In this document: positions 9,201-13,622 of the stretch, in pieces
Layout: the number at the start of each line of letters is the position of its first letter
Position numbering within the stretch: the first letter of the stretch is position 1
From: Ectocarpus siliculosus
Lineage: Eukaryota; Sar; Phaeophyceae; Ectocarpales; Ectocarpaceae
Reading direction: 5' to 3'
Assembly: GCA_000310025.1 (NCBI GenBank)
Contig: FN648299.1
Span: 314,853-328,474 of the forward strand
DNA length: 13,622 bases
Notes under the pieces: generated by a model
Seen by the model: only the letters and a program-made list of their open reading frames with translations
Told to the model about the DNA's origin: nothing
Databases searched by the model: none
Translations under genes and position numbers: made by a program

Positions 9201-9350
9201 CGTTGTGGCAACCCGGGGAAATTTTTTCGAGCTATCGATCGGCCCGGGGAAATTTCCCTTGGGGTCGGGGACAAAGGACACGCAGCGGCGGCCTCGGACA
9301 GAACGCATGGGTTGCCTGGAGAAAGGACAACACGGCTGGACTGAAGTCAC
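6260..9350. other. Long stretch without a supportable gene
   Basis: Many overlapping open frames occur on both strands, as expected from GC-rich sequence. None shows a recognisable domain, consistent third-position bias or convincing splice sites. The longest (plus 8459-9154, 231 codons) overlaps open frames in other phases and has an Arg/His/Pro/Ser-heavy composition. Low-complexity items inside are a GCC run at about 6480-6503, a CAA run at about 7190-7212, a G10 run at 7751-7760 and a repeated CCCGGGGAAATTT at 9211 and 9242. The stretch could hide promoters or unrecognised exons. Confidence 0.5.
6480..6503. repeat. (GCC)n trinucleotide run
   Basis: Seven or so consecutive GCC units following a T6 run; no open frame I trust covers it. 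Confidence 0.85.
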
Positions 9351-9861
9351 AGGTGTTGTATCCTAGTGAGTAGGGCTTTTTGCGCAAGTGCTCCTTTCCA
9401 CATGTCCTGTCAAGTGCCGAAAGAGCGATGGTTATCTTTTGGGGGTGCTATTCGGCGTAATACGACTCTTTTGTTTTAACATTCATAAACATGGCTTTTC
9501 AGTAATCGGCGGTATTGTTGGCATGTTGGCGCTGACAACACCAGCCTGCCGCCGTGCGGGTGATATCATTCGAGCGTCTGACTAACTATCTCCGCCGCAT
9601 TCTGTAGGAGGAGTGGCGTCTTTTCTACTTTTAGCCAATACCCCCGTCCGGACGTATAGTCTATGCGATGCACAACAGAAATTAATCATGCTGTTGGTCT
9701 CGCATGTGTACGCTCTGTTGTACTTTCAGTGTGGACCCGGCCATTGTGACGCATGTATCTATGCGTATGTATACATGCATACAATGTCCAAGGTACTCTC
9801 GTTCCGCCAAATGTGTACAACTGTAGGGCCAAAAACAGATGGGGAAACACACATGTATGCA

Positions 9862-9921
9862 ATATACTCTCACCCTCAGATGTGGTGTATGCCATATACT
9901 CTCACCTTCAGAAATGCGTAA
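9862..9921. repeat. 32-bp tandem duplication covering a candidate splice donor
   Basis: ATATACTCTCACC occurs at 9862 and again at 9894, each followed by CTCAGATGTG- or TTCAGAAATG-like sequence. On the minus strand both copies read GAGGGTGAGAGTATAT or GAAGGTGAGAGTATAT, each a good GT splice donor. Confidence 0.75.
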
Positions 9922-10541
9922 GCGCTGATGGCGCGCCCGCGGTGGCGCATCGAAACCCTTGATCACGTAGATTTTACACGTCGTTGAAGCGGTGGGGTCG
10001 GTGGTAGCCTGGTCCATTGTGCATGGGTTTTCCCCTAACCTGTCTGTGTTTTGTTTTCTTGTTCCCTCTGGAGGGAAAACACAAAGCATTACGCGCAAGC
10101 TCGGCACCTTGTACCCGTCCTCTTGGTATAACTGGCAGGCTGCTGTTTGTTGTAGTAGCTGTGTGATGGTGGTCGGATCAACATGTATGTTTTTTTTTTT
10201 GCGTCCGTCAGGCATCAGTCGGTAGTACATACGATGGAATGAATGGTAGACATGCCGAAATTAACACTATTTAGCAGTAAGGAACGCCTGAACTACATTA
10301 CGCAAGGGAACGCGCTAACGAAAATTCCGCAAGCAACTTAGGCTATACCCATGGTACAGAGTGCGGTCCACGTTTGTTGGGGAAACTTAAACTTGGAAAA
10401 AATATCAGCCGACCCAAGGCCGACCTGGAAGATAGAGTGATGATTTGGTGAGCGTTGCTTTCGACCGAGCTTCGGATTCTCTTCCAGGTATTCATGATAT
10501 CCTTTGCTGCCGGCCTGTACCCACGCAAGCTGAGGGTTCAT
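9906..10541 (-). CDS. Possible minus-strand gene start, hypothetical protein (exons 10541-10349 and 10067-9906)
   Basis: The ATG at 10541 starts a frame MNPQLAWVQAGSKG...YLEENPKLGRK, with an in-frame stop just upstream and a TATA-like box about 60 bp before it. A donor ATGG/GTATAG at 10348 would leave one base. A strong acceptor TTTTCCCTCCAG opens a second exon at 10067 with two bases, giving a phase-compatible join. That exon includes CKIYVIKGFDAPPRARHQ and ends at GAAG/GTGAGAG. I recognise no family. Weak points: the join is one of several phase-legal options, the codon preference is not as sharp as in the kinase exons, and exons further left are not found. The first exon alone could be a 67-codon ORF ending at a TAA. 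Confidence 0.3.
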
Positions 10542-10596
10542 GTTGCTATGTATTTATCGACGAAACATCCAGGCTGACAAACGAAATGTCTTCGCG

Positions 10597-10605
10597 TATT
10601 ATATA
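10597..10605 (-). promoter_or_regulatory. TATA-like box
   Basis: The minus strand reads CCCTATATAATACG here, about 56-64 bp upstream of the ATG at 10541. That would put a transcription start near 10570 with a 5' leader of about 30 nt. A single AT-rich motif in GC-rich surroundings; not proof of a promoter. Confidence 0.35.
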
Positions 10606-10621
10606 GGGCCCCTTCCTTTCT

Positions 10622-10765
10622 TTGTCTCCGGACGTCATTAGTTTCTGTCTCCGGATGTGGGTAGTTTCTTCGTCTCCGGATATGGCTGGGTCCGGAGATG
10701 CGTCTTGTTTCTTTGTCTCCGGATATGGGTGGGTCCGGATATGGGTTTTGTGTCTCCGATACTGG
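10622..10765. repeat. Minisatellite-like array with six TCCGGA palindromes
   Basis: Imperfect units of the form GTCTCCGGATATGGGTGGG with TTTCTT linkers. TCCGGA begins at 10627, 10650, 10675, 10691, 10718 and 10734, with a degenerate seventh (TCCGAT) near 10756. The first overlaps GACGTCA, a bZIP-like core. The array ends about 20 bp before the TATA-like box on the same side, so it may be an upstream binding-site cluster; it could equally be a neutral minisatellite. Confidence 0.7.
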
Positions 10766-10799
10766 TTAGTTGGGCTGCCATGTAATCAATCAACCCCAA

Positions 10800-11085
10800 A
10801 CAGACTTTTCCGGGGTGTTGGGGCAAGCTAGCGCAAGCAAAAGGTATGCCAACTTCCTCCGACCACTCGGCCAGACGGGCTGGGGACTGCTCCATAAGGT
10901 TAATCTCGGGGAGAACATAAGATCATGAGACTCCTCTGAAGACAAGTAAGCCTGGGGGTGGTGGATTTGGTCTCCAGGCCCAGATGACATACTACACCAA
11001 TACGACAGCAACAATAAAGAGACACAGAGGGACCCAGCACGCCGTATACCAGAGATGTCTACATATATATTTGCCCTCCCCTCAA
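10800..11085. other. Short stretch without a recognised feature
   Basis: Between the TCCGGA array and repeat element B I see no convincing exon, RNA gene or repeat; open frames here are short and lack similarity. Confidence 0.45.
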
Positions 11086-11087
11086 CC

Positions 11088-11135
11088 TCCATGCGACTCG
11101 CCGAACACCTGACGGCGATTCGCGCTTGGTAATGT
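11088..11135 (+). repeat. Hairpin block, copy 2 (left end of element B)
   Basis: CCTCCATGCGACTCGCCGAA then CACCTGACGGCGATTCGCGC, with CGCCG/CGGCG pairing. Similarity to copy A begins at CCTCCATGCG, which marks the left edge of element B. Confidence 0.8.
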
Positions 11136-11143
11136 GCGAGTCC

Positions 11144-11233
11144 GGTCCGGTGCGAACCTGGCGTGCTCCGTCCCGGCTTCGTAGGGATGCGAGGTCAATG
11201 GTCAAACGACTCCGGCATGCACGTCTATGAGTC
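11144..11233 (+). repeat. 90-bp dispersed block, copy 3
   Basis: GGTCCGGTGCGAACCTGGCG, then GCTCCGTCCCGGCTTCGTAG, GATGCGAGGTCAATGGTC and TATGAGTCCCCCC. It matches the block at 12124 with scattered substitutions. Confidence 0.88.
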
Positions 11234-11430
11234 CCCCCGGTGTTTGCCATCGGGGTTTGGGTTTCCGTCGCTTGGTAACGACGTTGTAAAACAAGCCGCC
11301 CCCCCCGGTGTTTGCCATCGGGGTTGGGTTTTCGTCGCTTGGCAACGACATTGTAAAACAAGCCCCCCCCTCGATGTTTGCCGTCGGGGTTAGGTTTTCG
11401 TCGCTTGGCAACGACGTTATAAAACAAGCC
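11233..11430 (+). repeat. Three tandem 66-68-bp subrepeats
   Basis: The marker TGTTTGCC recurs with unit starts at 11239, 11307 and 11373 (periods 68 and 66). Each unit runs C-run, GTGTTTGCCATCGGGGTT, TTTTCGTCGCTTGGCAACGA and ends AAAACAAGCC. GTCG...CGAC within each unit can form a small hairpin. One matching unit is present in copy A. Confidence 0.93.
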
Positions 11431-11752
11431 AATTCACTTCGTGAACTCGGCAACCAGGGTGCCGATTTTTTTTACCTTTGTTTTTTTTTGCGTCAACCAT
11501 GAATGGTGGCCGAGTAGATTACGTTGTGCGGGGTCGAGAACCCTCACTCCGCGCAAGGGGGATGAACGCACCACGTTGTGTTAAAATGGTCAAGCACCAT
11601 AGAGGCAGTTACACCGTGCTTGTAACTGTCTCTGGAAGTGAAAACACCAGAAAAGAAATTAAGTCATACGCCAACATACGCAGCTGTCATCCGTACGCAA
11701 GGAAGTAAGCACAAGATGCCGAACACCCTCAGCGGGATGCAGCGCGCACCCT

Positions 11753-11798
11753 TCATGCGACTCGCCGAATGCCTCACGGCGCTTCGCGCTTGGTGATT
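11753..11798 (+). repeat. Hairpin block, copy 3 (right end of element B)
   Basis: TCATGCGACTCGCCGAATGC then CTCACGGCGCTTCGCGCTTG, ending GGTGAT. In copies 1 and 2 it runs directly into the 90-bp block; here the continuation is displaced to 12117 by the inserted SINE-like sequence. Confidence 0.85.
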
Positions 11799-12113
11799 TT
11801 TTTTTTTTTGTTCTTCACTTCAAATCAGCGCTCACAGCACTAGTGCCGTTTATTCCAACCCGTGGTCACACAGAAGAGCCTCTCTCTACCCTCCCCTCCT
11901 GCGGTACTTCGCCTTCAACTTTTAATGCGAGAAGAGTTCAGCACTCTCTTCCCTCTGTGTACACACGAACTAGCGCTATCCACTTGGCCAGGAGCGGAAG
12001 CGAGAGAAAAACTCACTTTGCAAGAAAAGCTCGCCTACGCCGGGATTCGAACCCCTGACCTGACCTCTAGAAGGTTACGAGGCTACCAACTAGACCACCG
12101 GGGCGACCGGCTT
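11797..12113 (-). mobile_element. tRNA-derived SINE-like element nested in repeat element B
   Basis: On the minus strand a tRNA-like head (about 12105-12034) has a pol III box A match, TGGTCTAGTTGG, and a perfect box B, GGTTCGAATCC. It is followed by a roughly 220-bp body and a terminal A-run (T-run at 11797-11808 on plus). The acceptor and D stems do not pair well, so it is not a working tRNA; the anticodon-like loop TTCTAGA would read CTA. The body includes a second tRNA-like box A (TGGCCAAGTGGATAG) at 11976-11990. Insertion is supported because the flanking sequence is contiguous in the other repeat copies. I could not settle a target-site duplication. Confidence 0.65.
12034..12105 (-). 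tRNA. tRNA-like head of the SINE (degenerate, pseudo-tRNA)
   Basis: The 72-nt stretch fits tRNA spacing: box A, an anticodon arm TAACC/GGTCA with one mismatch around loop TTCTAGA, and T loop TTCGAAT with three G-C pairs. Only about four of seven acceptor pairs form. It is best read as the pol III promoter head of a SINE, not a decoding tRNA. Confidence 0.4.
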
Positions 12114-12123
12114 GTATGTGAGA

Positions 12124-12222
12124 GCCTGGTCCGGTGAGAACCCGGCGTGCTCCGTCCCGGCTTTGTAGGGATGCGAGGTCAATGGTCTAGCGACTACGGC
12201 ATGCACGGCTATGAGTACACCC
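12124..12222 (+). repeat. 90-bp dispersed block, copy 4
   Basis: CTGGTCCGGTGAGAACCCGG, GTGCTCCGTCCCGGCTTTG, GATGCGAGGTCAATGGTCTA and TATGAGTACACCCCCC. This is the most complete version and was used as the reference for the other three. Confidence 0.88.
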
Positions 12223-12230
12223 CCCCGCCC

Positions 12231-12516
12231 CCCCCTCCATCGGAACCAGATTTATTTACAGCCGGGGAGCGTGAAAATGACGGACTGAATTTTTTATTTT
12301 CAAGTCATTTCTGGGCATCTGGGTACCTTCTGGGCATGCCCAGATTTGTTTTTTGCTCTACAGGGGGTTCGCACCGTAAACTCCGAGCAACAGGGGGGCA
12401 AGTCCACATTGTGCGGAGCACGCCAAAACCGAACTGAGGACTATGTGACCCAGATGACTGACTCCTGGTGTACAGGATATTCTCACCGTGGGGTTGGGCA
12501 GATAACTCTTCGTTGA
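12231..12516. other. Intergenic or intronic stretch without a supportable gene
   Basis: The minus strand has overlapping open frames, one with FDVGNYLNEELSAQPH followed by a GTGAGA donor at about 12493, which could be an exon of the right-hand gene. A second frame over the same bases is equally open, so I do not call it. Confidence 0.3.
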
Positions 12517-12741
12517 GATAGTTTCCCACGTCAAACCGATGTGTCTTGTTTTGGTTTGTTGTGCGCATATCCTTCGTCAGAGCGTTGTGCTGATCTCATT
12601 GGCACACCCAAACGCGCGCGGATTGTGCGCGGTGAGGGAGCCGAATTTCCAACCAAGCTTTACTGTTTCTCTGCGTGGTTTGCCGAGCCGGACCTGGTGC
12701 ACGTCACATTCAAGTGCCAACGAAATCATCGTACAATGTAG
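12517..12741 (+). CDS. Possible plus-strand coding fragment, unknown protein
   Basis: An open frame of 74 codons runs from after a TGA to a TAG with no ATG start (a GTG lies at 12541). It has a protein-like composition, including TPKRARIVRGEGAEF, KLYCFSAWF and VHVTFKCQ. It could be an exon or a decayed gene fragment. No family is recognised, and the opposite strand is also open over part of it. Confidence 0.2.
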   Translation, partial: DSFPRQTDVSCFGLLCAYPSSERCADLIGTPKRARIVRGEGAEFPTKLYCFSAWFAEPDLVHVTFKCQRNHRTM

Positions 12742-12880
12742 AATGCCGATATAAAAAGTGAATCGATAGCTTGAAAGGCAAGAAAACAAAAAGGAAGCAT
12801 GTATTCGTGGTCGGCATAGACTACGCATCAATCACCCCCACCCCCCACCCCCCCCGGAGAAAATACACTACAGATTGTAC

Positions 12881-13060
12881 CTTCATATTCATGTGCCAAC
12901 AACTCGCTAAAAAAATAAGTATATTCTTGCACTCGGTTGCCAGCATTTTCGTCCACTCGTCCTCCAGGTTGCCCGTGGTTACCATCACTCGCCCGTCAAT
13001 GGTGGCTGAACCCACGGGCACGAAGGGATCCCCGCAGCTGGGGTCTGAGTTAATGAGTTG
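12881..13060 (-). CDS. Candidate exon of the right-edge gene
   Basis: The minus-strand frame reads DPFVPVGSATIDG, then RVMVTTGNLEDEWTKMLATE, with strongly G/C-biased third positions. Possible acceptors are TACAG (exon from 13060), CTCAG (13044) and CCCCAG (13037). The donor may be AAG/GTACAA at 12880 or CGA/GTGCAAG at 12932. The third acceptor is phase-compatible with donors at the end of the HELAH coding stretch. No family assigned. Confidence 0.4.
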
Positions 13061-13404
13061 CTGTACTCGGCAAGGGCCCCGACACTCTTTCTTCGTCTAC
13101 GGGACTGGACTCTTTCTCATTCTCTGGCGACGTGTGCCTGCAGCCGTAGCTTTGATGAAAAAAAAACCCGCGTGCTTTTTCCGTTTCGTCGCTCATTTTT
13201 CTTGAAGGAGTGGACGATGTTATGGGTTGCCCCTCTAAAATACGTGTGTGAGTGCCCTCCCTCATATAATCAACACCAAACGTACCTATTTTACGAGAGC
13301 ACAGTTACCCCCGTTTCCCAATTCAACCCTGGGGTTGGGTGCCAAATTCTATCACGCAGGCCGGCTGAAACACTTTCGTGGTAAAAGGTCTGGTTTGCCA
13401 GTGA

Positions 13405-13622
13405 CTGTGCGACGTCCCACGTGCATCCATGCCCGCACCCTGGGGTACACGCGTGTGCGAGTTCGTGCATGGCGGTTCGGACCAGATCGGCAACGACTGT
13501 CCTCTGGTCACCGTCTTGCCCGAAAAGGGCAGCAATATTGATCCACAGCGCTCGATCGTTGACGATGTTGAAGCCCAGGGTTCTGCAGGATGGCCCCGCC
13601 ACAAAGAACCGAATGACGGGTT
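13405..13622 (-). CDS. Partial exon with a zinc-metalloprotease-like HExxH motif
   Basis: The frame enters at the window edge (PVIRFF) and continues LGFNIVNDRALWINIAALFG, DLVRTAMHELAHA and CGHGCTWDVAQSLA. HELAH gives two His ligands and a catalytic Glu; HGxxW seven residues later offers a third His, a layout seen in SprT, WLM (Wss1) and YgjP-like gluzincin families. The helix before HELAH fits an active-site helix. The donor is not resolved: GTGTAC right after HELAHA, or later ones, are possible, and the frame remains open to 13291. Fold family and substrate are inference from the motif; DNA-protein-crosslink repair or general proteolysis are possibilities only by family analogy. Confidence 0.55.

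Larger units (their letters stand above)
11088..12230 (+). mobile_element. Repeat element copy B (unclassified), with repeated ends and a nested insertion
   Basis: Order on the plus strand: hairpin block (11088-11135), 90-bp block (11144-11233), C-run, three 66-68-bp subrepeats (11233-11430), palindromic TTCACTTCGTGAA, the conserved core (to about 11752), hairpin block again (11753-11798), SINE-like insertion on the opposite strand (about 11797-12113), and the 90-bp block again (12124-12222) with a C-run. Hairpin plus 90-bp block thus flanks the interior as a direct repeat of about 140-150 bp, interrupted on the right. No coding domain is recognised; a core ORF with MVKHHRGSYTVLVTVSGS is short. 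Candidates are a miniature terminal-repeat retroelement or a remnant of a tandem array with a unit of about 660 bp. Confidence 0.7.

Noticed and set aside
9211-9260. Repeated CCCGGGGAAATTT as transposon ends
   Set aside because: Two short direct copies 31 bp apart with no element between them; likely a local duplication.
9388-9585. Small plus-strand membrane protein
   Set aside because: The hydrophobic stretch is modest, there is no ATG start at the frame opening, and there is no supporting context.
11088-11798. Helitron end (hairpin followed by CTRR)
   Set aside because: The hairpin block is not followed by a CTAG/CTRR terminus and no 5' TC end is apparent at a consistent position.
12034-12105. 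Functional amber-suppressor tRNA (CTA anticodon)
   Set aside because: Acceptor and D stems pair poorly, the T stem has only three good pairs, and the sequence continues into an A-tailed body, so a SINE head is the better reading.

Overview
The window looks like nuclear DNA of an intron-rich protist with GC-rich coding exons. A brown alga of the Ectocarpus type is my best guess. The reasons are one gene with many short exons and introns of about 270-1140 nt, GTGAGT/GTGNGN-type splice donors, abundant CAG/CAA/TTG triplet runs, a long (GA)n microsatellite and nested repeats. This is inference from style; nothing in the window proves the species. No bacterial operon, rRNA gene or CRISPR array is visible.

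Left third (about 350-5803, minus strand): one split gene for a CaMK-like protein kinase. Seven exons (4586 down to 350) join in frame with GT-AG junctions at exactly the places the kinase fold predicts, and an eighth exon (5728-5803) is phase-compatible. The reading gives a complete first kinase domain with several substituted catalytic residues and a roughly 65-residue Thr-rich insert between HRD and DFG. A CaMK-like basic regulatory helix follows, and then a second, canonical kinase domain begins and runs off the left edge. A tandem kinase with a pseudokinase-like first half is the most interesting coding feature here.

Repeats: the long first intron of the kinase gene holds one copy (about 5084-5610, minus) of an unfamiliar repeat element, and a second copy lies in opposite orientation at about 11088-12230. 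The element has a hairpin block, a roughly 90-bp block present four times in the window, 66-68-bp tandem subrepeats and a conserved core. The second copy carries the hairpin and 90-bp blocks at both ends, like a miniature terminal-repeat element or a broken tandem array, and is interrupted by a tRNA-derived SINE-like insertion (about 11797-12113, minus).

Middle and right: 6260-9350 shows many overlapping open frames but nothing I can defend as a gene. A possible minus-strand gene begins at 10541 behind a TATA-like box and an array of six TCCGGA palindromes; its second candidate exon ends at a splice donor that has been tandemly duplicated. At the right edge (minus strand) a coding exon with an HELAH...HGxxW zinc-protease-like signature enters the window, followed by one further plausible exon.
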